NCBI GenBank assembly: GCA_013203085.1
Contig: JABMQX010000881.1
Coordinates: forward strand, 1 to 6,162
DNA length: 6,162 bases
Reading direction: 5' to 3'
Source: a bacterium
GTDB taxonomy: Bacteria > Auribacterota > JABMQX01
Part shown: piece after piece, positions 1-5,886 of the stretch
Position numbering within the stretch: the stretch's first letter is position 1
How the letters are laid out: each line of letters starts with the position of its first letter
Notes under the pieces: model-generated
Databases searched by the model: none
What the model was told of the DNA's origin: nothing
Seen by the model: only the letters and a program-made list of their open reading frames with translations
Position numbers and translations under genes: made by a program

Positions 1-2
1 AA

Positions 3-740
3 TTGGCCGAAAAGCAACATGCCCTCCCAGAGGGTAGAGAGGTAAGATTTCTGACATACGCCACCTTTTTGTCGCGGAACAAATGGCGTCTTGCTGCGGG
101 GGCGTGCCTCGCTGTGGGGCTCTTGCTCGTCATTGGGCTTGTGCAAACTTTGCGGAAGAGAAAAGAGACAAAGGCCTTCGAAGCTCATCTCAAGGCAGAG
201 ACCGCCCAAGAGTACCGGAGCGTCGGTGAGGATTTTCCGGGGACATTCTACGGCTCGGTTTCGCTCATCAAGGCTGGCAATTCTCTCTTTGAGGAGGAGA
301 AGTTCGCGGAAGCGAGAAAGCTGTACAGCAAATACCTTAGGACCTACCCGAAGAGCCGATTTCGCCCCTGGGTTCATAATCTCCTGGGAGCCACTTTTGA
401 GGCGGAGAAGAAGTACGACGAAGCCATTCAGCGTTACAGGAGAGCGGAGGCGAGTCCGTGGTTGAAGCAGCAAGCAAAGCTCAACATTGGAAGATGTTAC
501 GAGTTCAAGGGAGACTCGGAATCCGAAAAGGCCCCGGACATTGCCCTGGAGCATTACGAGAAGGCACAAACGTACTACGGGCAGTTGAGAGAAACAGGTT
601 CGTCTTCTCCCGAATCAAGAAGAGCAATCGGTCCCTGGCAACGGGAGGCAGAATCGCGAATGAGCTTCTTGCGAGAGAAGGAAAAAAAGGCAAGAGAAAG
701 ACAATCGGAAAAAAAAGTTGACAAAGGCAACGCGTCGTGA
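3..740 (+). CDS. Membrane-anchored tetratricopeptide (TPR) protein, probably 5'-partial
   Basis: About 245 residues are visible. A hydrophobic segment at residues 28-50, followed by the basic stretch RKRK, looks like a single signal-anchor helix, which would leave the rest outside the cytoplasm. Residues 80-195 carry TPR-like helix pairs: SLFEEEKFAEARKLYSKYL, then a unit around LLGATFEAEKKYDEAIQRY, then one around AKLNIGRCYEFKG and ALEHYEKAQTYY. The tail (about 220-245) is very Lys/Glu/Arg-rich and is probably a helical or disordered extension. The arrangement of short N-terminus, one TM helix and TPRs resembles YfgM/TPR_21-type proteins, which serve as envelope chaperone or assembly partners; that role is only inferred. 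The first codon here is a TTG two bases from the window edge with no room for an SD, so the true start may lie upstream. A TGA stop is followed immediately by TAG. The next gene is 296 bp away, so no operon link is evident. Confidence 0.8.
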   Translation: MAEKQHALPEGREVRFLTYATFLSRNKWRLAAGACLAVGLLLVIGLVQTLRKRKETKAFEAHLKAETAQEYRSVGEDFPGTFYGSVSLIKAGNSLFEEEKFAEARKLYSKYLRTYPKSRFRPWVHNLLGATFEAEKKYDEAIQRYRRAEASPWLKQQAKLNIGRCYEFKGDSESEKAPDIALEHYEKAQTYYGQLRETGSSSPESRRAIGPWQREAESRMSFLREKEKKARERQSEKKVDKGNAS

Positions 741-1036
741 TAGTGTTACGAAAATTATCGTGGGGTTGTGACCGGGTCAGGGGTGGTCCTCCTTAAATTC
801 TCACGACCCCGCCAGAAATGGTCCCCACACTAACCAGTGTAATTGTATGCTGGCCCATTCGAGAAGTCCATCATAGGTACCCTTAAACAAGTCTGGAAAG
901 GGGGGAGTGGATAATAGAGAAAGACGCTGGGGTTGCCGCGGTGATGTTGACTATAGATTTGGATTGCACATGTCAGAAATAGCGTTTTCTGGTTTTCTAC
1001 ATATTGGATCCTTTTGACTTTTTCAGGAGGAGGAAA
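741..1036. other. Intergenic region with long-range hairpin
   Basis: No gene is convincing in these 296 bp. The strongest structure is a 10-bp stem formed by 762-771 (GGGGTTGTGA) and 801-810 (TCACGACCCC), with one T-G wobble and a 29-nt loop. It lies shortly downstream of the TPR gene stop but has no T-run after it, so it is a poor intrinsic terminator. A smaller hairpin follows at 827-840 (ACACT/AGTGT, 4-nt loop). A TTGACT at 947-952 and a GATAAT at 910-915 resemble single promoter boxes, but neither has a correctly spaced partner, so I do not assign the porin promoter. Confidence 0.5.
1025..1033 (+). promoter_or_regulatory. Ribosome binding site setting the porin start
   Basis: AGGAGGAGG lies just upstream of ATG 1037. 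It decides the start over the in-frame TTG at 1004, which has no SD and would put charged residues in front of a clean signal peptide. Confidence 0.85.
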
Positions 1037-2296
1037 ATGAACAAGCTATTACGCTTAGTAACTTTCATTGTAGCGATAAGTTTCAGTCTCAACGCCTTTG
1101 CGGTGTTGAACAACATGCTCGTCTCTGGCGAGCTTCGCACGAGAGCCTATTATCAGGAGAACGTGGCGGACCTCAACGACGCAGTGGATGATGACTTCGG
1201 GCGCATCGAACAGAGAGTTCGTCTGGGCCATGACGCGGAACTGACCGATGGAGTCCACGTTGTGATCACCGGAGAAGCAACGGGGCTTTGGGGCAGTCAG
1301 GATAGCGGTGTGAGCTCTGGCTCGACGGAAGGCACGGGAGACCTTCCGGAAGGGTACGTTGATTTCCAGGACATCAGGACAAGCGACTGGTCGGCCCGGA
1401 TCGGGCGCCAGCACTTAAACCTCGGCAGAGGTTTCCTGATAAGCGATAACGAGAAAGAGATCAGCTACGACGCGTTGCTGATCACGGGAGAGTTCCCGAC
1501 CTGGACGATCAACCTGGTAGCCGCCAAGCTGGCGGAGTCCCAGATCCTCAAGGGCATCCGAAGTCGGTCGCTGGTACCGGATGCGGATTGGAACCTCTAC
1601 ATCGCAGACGTCCAATGGCGCGACGAGAACATCATGCCGCTGGGGCTCGGAGCTTACGTCATCTACGCTGAGGATGACACGGACCTCGGCAGGGAGCCTC
1701 TGGTCTTGGGGGCGCGGGCTGACTACACCGGCGAGATTTGGGCCGCGTGGGGCGAAGTCGCCTATGAGACCGGGGACGTTGGCAGTCAGGAACTCGACGC
1801 CATCGCTGTTGATGTGGGCGCCAGCGTCTCGCTGGCAGTCAACTGGTCGCCGAAGCTGAAAGTGGGGTACACTTATGCTTCCGGCGATGGTGACCCGGCT
1901 TCCGGGGACTACGAGAGTTTTGAACCCCTGGGACAATACCGCTATTACGGACACAGTCTCTCGCCGAGGATGTCGAACATCCACATCTTCAACGCATCGG
2001 CAAGCATCCAGCCGCACGAGCTCTGGAATGTGGCGGTTGACTATTACCACTACATCCAAGATGAGAAAGTGGCAGGAATTGTCGGCAACCCATTACTCAC
2101 GGACCCAGGGATTATGAAACCTACCACAGGGCTTGATGATAGTATTGGCGACGAAGTGGACGTCAGCGTCACGTACGAGTACACCGACGACGTGAAAGCT
2201 CAGATTCTCCTCGCGTACTTCATGCCGGGGGATGCTTATGGCACGGAGGACGATGATGCCCTCGAGATAAGGGGGGAAATCCTCGTCAGCTTCTAA
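1037..2296 (+). CDS. Outer-membrane beta-barrel porin, alginate-export-like family
   Basis: A 419-residue protein with a Sec signal peptide: basic MNKLLR, a hydrophobic core, and an AFA cleavage box ending at about residue 22. The mature part alternates short amphipathic strands with acidic, Gly/Asp-rich loops and ends in ILVSF; a C-terminal Phe is typical of outer-membrane barrels recognised by BamA. Segments that match the alginate-export (AlgE-like) family pattern are GYVDFQDI followed by SARIGRQHLNLGRG (106-132), and YTYASGDGDPASG (278-290), followed by FEPLGQYRYYG. The length fits this family. Such proteins form outer-membrane channels for anionic polysaccharides or small solutes. The substrate here cannot be read from the sequence, and the neighbours include no alginate biosynthesis genes, so 'alginate' should not be taken literally. 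The gene is monocistronic: a good terminator follows at 2319-2354. Start chosen on the SD and signal peptide. Confidence 0.85.
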   Translation: MNKLLRLVTFIVAISFSLNAFAVLNNMLVSGELRTRAYYQENVADLNDAVDDDFGRIEQRVRLGHDAELTDGVHVVITGEATGLWGSQDSGVSSGSTEGTGDLPEGYVDFQDIRTSDWSARIGRQHLNLGRGFLISDNEKEISYDALLITGEFPTWTINLVAAKLAESQILKGIRSRSLVPDADWNLYIADVQWRDENIMPLGLGAYVIYAEDDTDLGREPLVLGARADYTGEIWAAWGEVAYETGDVGSQELDAIAVDVGASVSLAVNWSPKLKVGYTYASGDGDPASGDYESFEPLGQYRYYGHSLSPRMSNIHIFNASASIQPHELWNVAVDYYHYIQDEKVAGIVGNPLLTDPGIMKPTTGLDDSIGDEVDVSVTYEYTDDVKAQILLAYFMPGDAYGTEDDDALEIRGEILVSF

Positions 2297-2318
2297 GTGA
2301 ACTGGCAAACACTCTATG

Positions 2319-2354
2319 CCCCGGTGGCCTATATGGCCGCCGGGGTGTCTTTTT
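2319..2354 (+). terminator. Rho-independent terminator of the porin gene
   Basis: The stem pairs 2319-2329 (CCCCGGTGGCC) with 2335-2345 (GGCCGCCGGGG): 11 bp with one T-G wobble and a 5-nt TATAT loop. It is followed by TGTCTTTTTG, whose T-run is the expected release tract. It begins 22 nt after the porin stop codon. Confidence 0.9.
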
Positions 2355-2475
2355 GCGCAATGCAACCGTGACGAAACCAGCCCCCACAGAGAGGCAGAAG
2401 GCGCCGTCTTGCATCAAGGGTAATACGGCTTTCGCAGCGGCGACCCATAGAAACGGATGAAAAAGGAAAAAGAGC

Positions 2476-2511
2476 TTGACAGATGTAAGACAATGTAGTT
2501 TATTGTAATAT
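2476..2511 (+). promoter_or_regulatory. Promoter of the HTH-EIIA gene, with phased TGTA boxes
   Basis: A perfect -35 box, TTGACA, lies at 2476-2481. An AT-rich -10 region follows: TTTATT at 2499-2504 gives 17-bp spacing and TATTGT at 2501-2506 gives 19 bp, so the exact -10 is uncertain. Between and across the boxes the tetramer TGTA occurs at 2484, 2494 and 2504, exactly 10 bp apart and therefore on one face of the helix. ACAAT (2490-2494) and ATTGT (2502-2506) also form an inverted repeat. The position is ideal for a repressor operator. Autoregulation by the HTH protein encoded just downstream is inference. Confidence 0.6.
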
Positions 2512-2559
2512 GTGCTCGGATGATGGTAGATAGTATACGACATTGGCCGAGAGAAGGCG

Positions 2560-3249
2560 ATGTACGAAGAAGACGAGATTCTTACGATCCGCGAAGTCGC
2601 CAAGTACCTCAAGATGAACGAGCGCAGTATCTACAAGCTCGCTCACCAGGGGTTGATCCCGACGGTGAAGATCGCCAGCCAATGGCGCTTCCGAAAGAAC
2701 CTGATTGACGCCTGGCTGGAAAGCCAGATGGCGACTGCTGCGATGAATTACCTCTCCGACGCATCCGCCGAGAATGTTTCCGTTCACTCCCTCCTCAAGC
2801 CGGAAGGCATCAACACCAACCTCGCAGGAAAAAGAAAAGAAGAAGTTCTGAGGGAACTCGCGGACCTGATGGTGAAAGTGCATTGCATCAGGGATGGGAA
2901 TAGGTTTCTGCGGGAGATTCTGAACCGAGAAAGGCTGTGCACGACGGCGATCCAAAAAGGTGTGGCTATGCCCCACCCCCGTCGAAACGGCAACCAGTTT
3001 GTGAAGTCCCCTGCCCTGGTTTACGGCTGTTCGAAGAAAGGCGTGGACTTCGGCTCATTGGACGGGGAACCGACGCACTTATTCTTCATGCTGTGTGCGC
3101 GTCAGGACTCTCTTCATTTGAAAATAATGGCCACAATAAACAACTTGCTGAGCAGCGCCGAGCTCCGGGACGAGTTGATAGCGGCGACGTCGGCTGACGA
3201 TGTTATCAACATCATAAGAAGAGAAGAGGGGGTGAGAGAGGAATCCTAG
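2560..3249 (+). CDS. Excisionase-type HTH protein fused to a PTS EIIA (PtsN/fructose type) domain
   Basis: A 229-residue two-domain protein. Residues 7-56 (ILTIREVAKYLKMN, then a recognition-helix region ending WRFRKNLIDAWLES) form an HTH_17/excisionase-like, MerR-type winged helix. Residues about 77-222 are a PTS EIIA type-2 domain. The phosphoacceptor is most likely His139 in GVAMPHPR, the counterpart of the PtsN GIAIPHG motif. The second conserved histidine motif, HLKIMATINNLL (His186), and the THLFFMLCA strand before it are also present. Known EIIA domains accept phosphate from HPr or NPr. Joined to a DNA-binding domain, this suggests a transcription regulator switched by PTS phosphorylation, not a sugar importer: no EIIB or EIIC is nearby. 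Start: ATG with GAGAAGG upstream. Its promoter region holds phased TGTA boxes. The zinc-ribbon gene starts 58 bp after its stop and is probably cotranscribed. The family assignment is firm; the regulatory targets are unknown. Confidence 0.9.
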   Translation: MYEEDEILTIREVAKYLKMNERSIYKLAHQGLIPTVKIASQWRFRKNLIDAWLESQMATAAMNYLSDASAENVSVHSLLKPEGINTNLAGKRKEEVLRELADLMVKVHCIRDGNRFLREILNRERLCTTAIQKGVAMPHPRRNGNQFVKSPALVYGCSKKGVDFGSLDGEPTHLFFMLCARQDSLHLKIMATINNLLSSAELRDELIAATSADDVINIIRREEGVREES

Positions 3250-3296
3250 CGCTTTGTTCCTTTGTCGTAGAGCGGTTGGTCGGAAAAGCCCGTTTT

Positions 3297-3302
3297 GGAG
3301 GG
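3297..3302 (+). promoter_or_regulatory. Ribosome binding site setting the zinc-ribbon start
   Basis: GGAGGG, 5 nt before ATG 3308. It supports this ATG over the longer frame open from 3254, whose extra 18 residues overlap this SD and start without one. Confidence 0.75.
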
Positions 3303-3307
3303 ACTTT

Positions 3308-3679
3308 ATGAAGAAACAGATGTCGCTGTTGAGCAAGCTTCAGAGCTTCGACAGCCAGATGGACGCCATGTACAAGTCGGGTCTCCCCGACCCCAACGGC
3401 CCCCGGAAGCTAACAAAGAAGCAGAAGCTTCTGGCGAGTGAGCGGGAGAGCCTGACACAGGGAATCAGGAAACATCTCCTTCGCACATACGAGCGAATGA
3501 GAGAGTCAAGGCTGAAGTCCAACCCTGTTGTGCCGGCGATCAATGAGGTCTGCCAGGGGTGTTACATGGTCGTCACAAAGTCCGTTATCGTGGATTTGAG
3601 GAAAGGCAAGAAACTCGTTGTCTGCGAACACTGCGGCCGGATCCTTTTCCTGGGCGACAGGGATGCAGACTCCTCGTGA
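3308..3679 (+). CDS. Short C4 zinc-ribbon protein (CdsZ / zf-RING_7-like)
   Basis: A 123-residue protein. The C-terminal part (about 74-116) is a zinc ribbon with two CxxC knuckles, Cys82/Cys85 (EVCQGCYMVV) and Cys106/Cys109 (VVCEHCGRILF), separated by 20 residues including VIVDLRKG. This is the layout of the zf-RING_7 (formerly DUF164) family, including the phrase NPVVPAINEVCQGC before the first knuckle. Family members are usually about 240 residues, with a long antiparallel coiled coil in front. Here only a short charged helical region (about 36-72, SERESLTQGIRKHLLRTYERM) remains, so the coiled coil is reduced to roughly its last arm. The frame is intact with a good SD, so this looks like a short version of the family and not a decayed gene. 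Proposed roles in the family involve nucleic-acid or protein binding and are poorly settled. Cotranscription with the HTH-EIIA gene is likely. Confidence 0.8.
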   Translation: MKKQMSLLSKLQSFDSQMDAMYKSGLPDPNGPRKLTKKQKLLASERESLTQGIRKHLLRTYERMRESRLKSNPVVPAINEVCQGCYMVVTKSVIVDLRKGKKLVVCEHCGRILFLGDRDADSS

Positions 3680-3820
3680 ATGTGCGGGGATCGGCTGTGT
3701 TCCCCCAGCCCACCGGCGCCCGCAGTCGGGCAGCTCATTAAAGGCTCGTGCCCGCCACGGGGGACCAGAAGAGGGTTCTTCGTGAGCGGAACTGCTGTGG
3801 GGAACGGCCCCTTCCCAGCA
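3680..3820. other. Convergent intergenic region with weak hairpins
   Basis: This 141-bp gap separates two converging genes. A 6-bp stem joins 3727-3732 (CGGGCA) and 3749-3754 (TGCCCG) with a 16-nt loop. A second stem pairs 3793-3797 (TGCTG) with 3816-3820 (CAGCA) and extends inward with a small bulge; read on the minus strand it begins right after the stop of the GtrA-like gene. Neither has a T-run, so termination at these hairpins is possible but weakly supported. Confidence 0.35.
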
Positions 3821-4381
3821 TTAACGATTGGCCTTTCGGAGAATGTGCAACGTTCGCTCTTCGGAAGGACTCGAACCGCTCACTGTGGAGCGGGGGGGCC
3901 GATTTGAGCGTGTTGGGGCGGAAAGCTCGCTGAACAGCAGGACCTTGCGAGCGCCGAAGTTCCAGCCAAAAACCAGCCCTACGGTGATGACTTTTGCGAG
4001 GTCTTTCTGCAAGTGGACAAGCCCCACCAGCAAGAGCAGAATCAGTGCCGACCAGACTAATCCCACCAGCCCGATGACGAAATAAACGCCGAACTCATGG
4101 GCGCGCTTCGGGAGGCGCCGATAATCGAACACATAACGTGTGGAAAGCTGATAACTGGTCATATTCCCTGCGAGGAATCCGATGACGTTGGCAACCTGAT
4201 AGTCGAAGGCCGGCCAAACAGCATGGAGCAACCGCCAGCTCACCGCGTAGAGTCCGATGTTGACCAGGGCGGCAATTCCTCCCGCGAAAGCGTACCGCAC
4301 GAGTTGACCCCGGAATGTGCGTGGGGGGCGCAGCCGTTTGTTAGCTGCCGGGCTTTTCGGTTGATGAGTTGATTTTGCCAT
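3821..4381 (-). CDS. GtrA-family polytopic membrane protein
   Basis: A 186-residue protein with the four-helix GtrA layout: hydrophobic segments at about 27-52, 60-80, 97-122 and 128-150. Recognisable family features are LVRYAFAGGIAALVNIGLY at the first helix, VIGFLAGNMTSYQLSTRYVF in the second (Asn73, Tyr77, Arg82), and VFGWNFGARKVLLF in the last (Asn141, Phe142, Arg145, Lys146). GtrA-like proteins are thought to move polyprenyl-phosphate-linked sugars across the inner membrane for glycosylation of surface polysaccharides, often next to a glycosyltransferase. None is visible here, so the substrate is open. Most family members are about 120-150 residues. This one has an extra basic N-terminus (1-24) and a hydrophilic C-tail (about 152-186) rich in Ser, Pro and Arg. 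Start: ATG with GGAGG (4393-4397) 11 nt upstream. It diverges from the DUF2809 gene. Confidence 0.88.
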   Translation of the reverse strand: MAKSTHQPKSPAANKRLRPPRTFRGQLVRYAFAGGIAALVNIGLYAVSWRLLHAVWPAFDYQVANVIGFLAGNMTSYQLSTRYVFDYRRLPKRAHEFGVYFVIGLVGLVWSALILLLLVGLVHLQKDLAKVITVGLVFGWNFGARKVLLFSELSAPTRSNRPPRSTVSGSSPSEERTLHILRKANR

Positions 4382-4484
4382 TCGAACTCACGCCTCCGAG
4401 TATTATTCATGCCGTTCGTCCGGCAAGCCGCGGTTTACAGACGCTTCCCCCGCCTTCGATTGGGCGTCCGCGCCAGCGGCCGAA

Positions 4485-4514
4485 TTGACATCCGCTCCCC
4501 GGCACTCGTAGAAT
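4485..4514 (+). promoter_or_regulatory. Sigma70-like promoter of the DUF2809 gene
   Basis: A perfect TTGACA at 4485-4490 and TAGAAT at 4509-4514, separated by 18 bp. Transcription would begin at about 4520-4522, leaving a leader of roughly 130 nt before the SD-led GTG at 4654. The remaining 100 bp toward the divergent GtrA-like gene hold only a small hairpin at 4411-4426 (TGCCG/CGGCA) and no convincing minus-strand promoter. Confidence 0.65.
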
Positions 4515-4639
4515 CAAGATGACGCCGAACATCGAGTTACCCACGCGAGGCCATTGCGGACGATGCGCGCGAAGAAGTATGCCTTTACTGCCCCGCGAGT
4601 TCAAAGGAAAAAGAACAGCCTGCCGGTCACAAGATAGTG

Positions 4640-4645
4640 AAGGAG
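4640..4645 (+). promoter_or_regulatory. Ribosome binding site setting a GTG start
   Basis: AAGGAG with 8-nt spacing to GTG 4654. It favours this internal GTG over the in-frame ATGs at 4519 and 4579, which lack a comparable SD. Confidence 0.75.
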
Positions 4646-4653
4646 ACAATCCG

Positions 4654-5067
4654 GTGAAGCGGTTCGACCGCGGTCTGCCATTGATGTATCTTCTGGCGGC
4701 TCTCGTGCTGGTAGGGGTAGGAACGAAGTTCTATCGCGGCAGGTTCGAGACATGGTTTCACAACTACGCCGGGGGGATCATCTATGAGATTTTCTGGATT
4801 GTCTTGTTCGGCGCTCTCTTTTCGAGAGTGAGCGCAGGGCGAATCGCCCTATCGGTCTTCGTTGTGACCTGCGGGTTAGAGTTTCTTCAATTGTGGCGCC
4901 CCCCTTTTCTTGAAATCCTCCGCTCCAATTTCTTCGGAAGAGCCTTGCTGGGGAATGGGTTTGATCGGTGGGACTTCATTTACTACGCGATTGGCTCAAC
5001 ACTCGGATGGGCGCTCTGTCGAAGAATATCACCTCGCCGCAACGTGGAGCACGTTCCTCGTGCGTGA
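4654..5067 (+). CDS. DUF2809-family membrane protein
   Basis: A 137-residue, four-segment membrane protein (hydrophobic at about 8-24, 36-56, 61-80 and 107-122). The second half matches the DUF2809 pattern: GLEFLQLWRPPFLEILRSNF (74-93), then FGRALLGNGFDRWDFIYYAIG (94-114), in which the Glu in the third helix, the Arg-x-x-x-x-Gly-Arg link, the GxGF turn and the Trp-Asp pair before the last helix are the recognisable parts. YAGGIIYEIFW at 38-48 corresponds to the conserved early Gly-rich helix. No biochemical function is established for this family to my knowledge. The start is the GTG at 4654, supported by its SD and by the typical family length. The frame is open 45 codons further up to an ATG at 4519, which would add a hydrophilic Arg/Cys-rich leader unlike the family. 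The neighbours do not hint at a pathway. Confidence 0.82.
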   Translation: MKRFDRGLPLMYLLAALVLVGVGTKFYRGRFETWFHNYAGGIIYEIFWIVLFGALFSRVSAGRIALSVFVVTCGLEFLQLWRPPFLEILRSNFFGRALLGNGFDRWDFIYYAIGSTLGWALCRRISPRRNVEHVPRA

Positions 5068-5266
5068 GGGGGAAGGATATTGGCTACCTTGATTTCGGTT
5101 TCCCGCTGGGGGCGATTGTCTTCCGGCGGCAGAGCCTCTCCCACCCCTCCGGCCGGTGTGGGCACGATGCGGGAAGACGTCCTGAGTGGCCTGAAATCAT
5201 CCATACACGGAATCAGATCAAAGAGACCTTTGTGCCGCTCGCGGATGGGTTTGCCCTACGAAGACG
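5068..5266. other. Convergent intergenic region, no gene seen
   Basis: No gene in 199 bp. A CCCAC/GTGGG hairpin (5140-5144 with 5158-5162) surrounds a CCGGCCGG palindrome. At the right end GAAGACG (5260-5266) pairs with CGTCTTC (5275-5281), a 7-bp stem with an 8-nt loop that overlaps the stop codon of the facing gene. Neither has a T-run, so both are weak terminator candidates. Confidence 0.35.
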
Positions 5267-5731
5267 CTATTCGTCGTCTTCCGAGGCGAGGAAATCGGTG
5301 ATTTTCCACTCATCCTTGTACTTTTTGAGTTTCTCCTGGTAGGTCTCGCCTGGTTTCAGGGCGTGGGTAATGGGGTCTCTCCGCGAAACGAGGATCCTTA
5401 CCAGCGCAATGTCATCCTTATACCCCTGGGCGGTCATAATCCAGTATGTGTTCTGATAATCAATCGGCCATCTCTTGCACTCCGCCTTCCATTTCTTTTT
5501 GATCCTTTCCCGTTCCTCCTTCGGCAGGGTCTCCTCGTAGTCGCAGCAGCGATAGGCTGTCTTCCAATCGCCACTCTTTTTCGCGTGGAAAAACCCCCGC
5601 ATGACAGAAACAGGGTCTTGCCAGTCAATCTTCCTCGGAGGACGCTTATCGGGCGCGCGTCTCGGGGCCGTTGAGCAGCCAAAGCCAACAGCCAGCAAGG
5701 CTGCGATGCAGAATAACAGAAACCTTTTCAC
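5267..5731 (-). CDS. Small putative lipoprotein, NTF2/DUF4878-like
   Basis: A 154-residue protein. Residues 1-18 form a signal peptide (MKRFLLFCIAALLAVGFG) ending at Cys19-Ser20. The lipobox (GFGC) departs from the usual L-A/S-G/A-C at position -3, but the position, the following Ser-Thr-Ala and the Pro/Arg-rich linker (23-36) fit lipidation at Cys19. The mature domain begins DWQDPVSVMRGFFHAKKSGDWKTAYRCCD, which resembles the opening helices of NTF2-like DUF4878 proteins (helix followed by 'x-x-G-D-W-x-x-A'), and ends with strands around ALVRILVSRRDP and DEWKITDF, again as in that fold. No catalytic residues are apparent, and the function is unknown. The start is GTG with a perfect AGGAGG 9 nt upstream. 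A poly-acidic tail (SEDDE) ends the protein. No promoter could be identified upstream. Confidence 0.75.
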   Translation of the reverse strand: MKRFLLFCIAALLAVGFGCSTAPRRAPDKRPPRKIDWQDPVSVMRGFFHAKKSGDWKTAYRCCDYEETLPKEERERIKKKWKAECKRWPIDYQNTYWIMTAQGYKDDIALVRILVSRRDPITHALKPGETYQEKLKKYKDEWKITDFLASEDDE

Positions 5732-5740
5732 CGCCAGTAA

Positions 5741-5746
5741 CCTCCT
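5741..5746 (-). promoter_or_regulatory. Ribosome binding site for the lipoprotein GTG start
   Basis: AGGAGG on the minus strand (CCTCCT on plus), with 9-nt spacing to GTG at 5731-5729. It fixes an otherwise ambiguous non-ATG start directly before a signal peptide. Confidence 0.8.
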
Positions 5747-5830
5747 GTCTTACCAGGTGAGATTCGCTCGCCGGAGACCGTCGCATCGGAAGCGCGCAAA
5801 CGGATCGGCGAAGCGGAGAGCCAATCCCAT

Positions 5831-5847
5831 GAGCGAGCCGCTCGCTC
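5831..5847. repeat. Perfect 8-bp-arm palindrome
   Basis: GAGCGAGC and GCTCGCTC flank a single central C. It lies about 100 bp upstream of the lipoprotein start. It could be a dyad operator or the foot of a hairpin (6-bp stem, 5-nt loop). Confidence 0.6.
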
Positions 5848-5853
5848 CCTGGC

Positions 5854-5886
5854 CGAGCTCTCTTCTGGAAACGCGAGGGGAGCTCG
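5854..5886. repeat. Inverted repeat, 9-bp stem with 15-nt loop
   Basis: CGAGCTCTC (5854-5862) pairs with GGGAGCTCG (5878-5886), with one T-G wobble. It follows the 5831-5847 palindrome by 6 bp. Confidence 0.5.

Noticed and set aside
947..975. TTGACT as porin -35 box
   Set aside because: At 16-18 bp downstream there is no sequence resembling a -10 element.
1004..1036. Longer porin frame starting at TTG 1004
   Set aside because: It would add charged residues (FFRRRK) before a clean signal peptide and has no SD; ATG 1037 has AGGAGGAGG just upstream.
1415..2059. 214-codon open frame on the minus strand
   Set aside because: It lies wholly inside the porin gene, antisense, with no family motif; the plus frame has a signal peptide and barrel features.
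2500..2976. 158-codon minus-strand open frame
   Set aside because: Antisense shadow of the HTH-EIIA gene; it would also run through that gene's promoter.
3254..3307. Longer zinc-ribbon frame starting 18 codons upstream
   Set aside because: No SD at that start, and the extra stretch overlaps the SD of ATG 3308.
3855..3895. tRNA-like motif (GGACTCGAACC) suggesting a minus-strand tRNA 3' end
   Set aside because: The bases flanking the TTCGAGT loop do not pair as a T-stem, no acceptor or anticodon arm can be built, and it sits in the GtrA-like coding tail.
4400..4405. Minus-strand TAATAC as -10 box for the GtrA-like gene
   Set aside because: The nearest -35-like TTGCCG is only 15 bp away, and transcription would start inside the SD, leaving no leader for ribosome binding.
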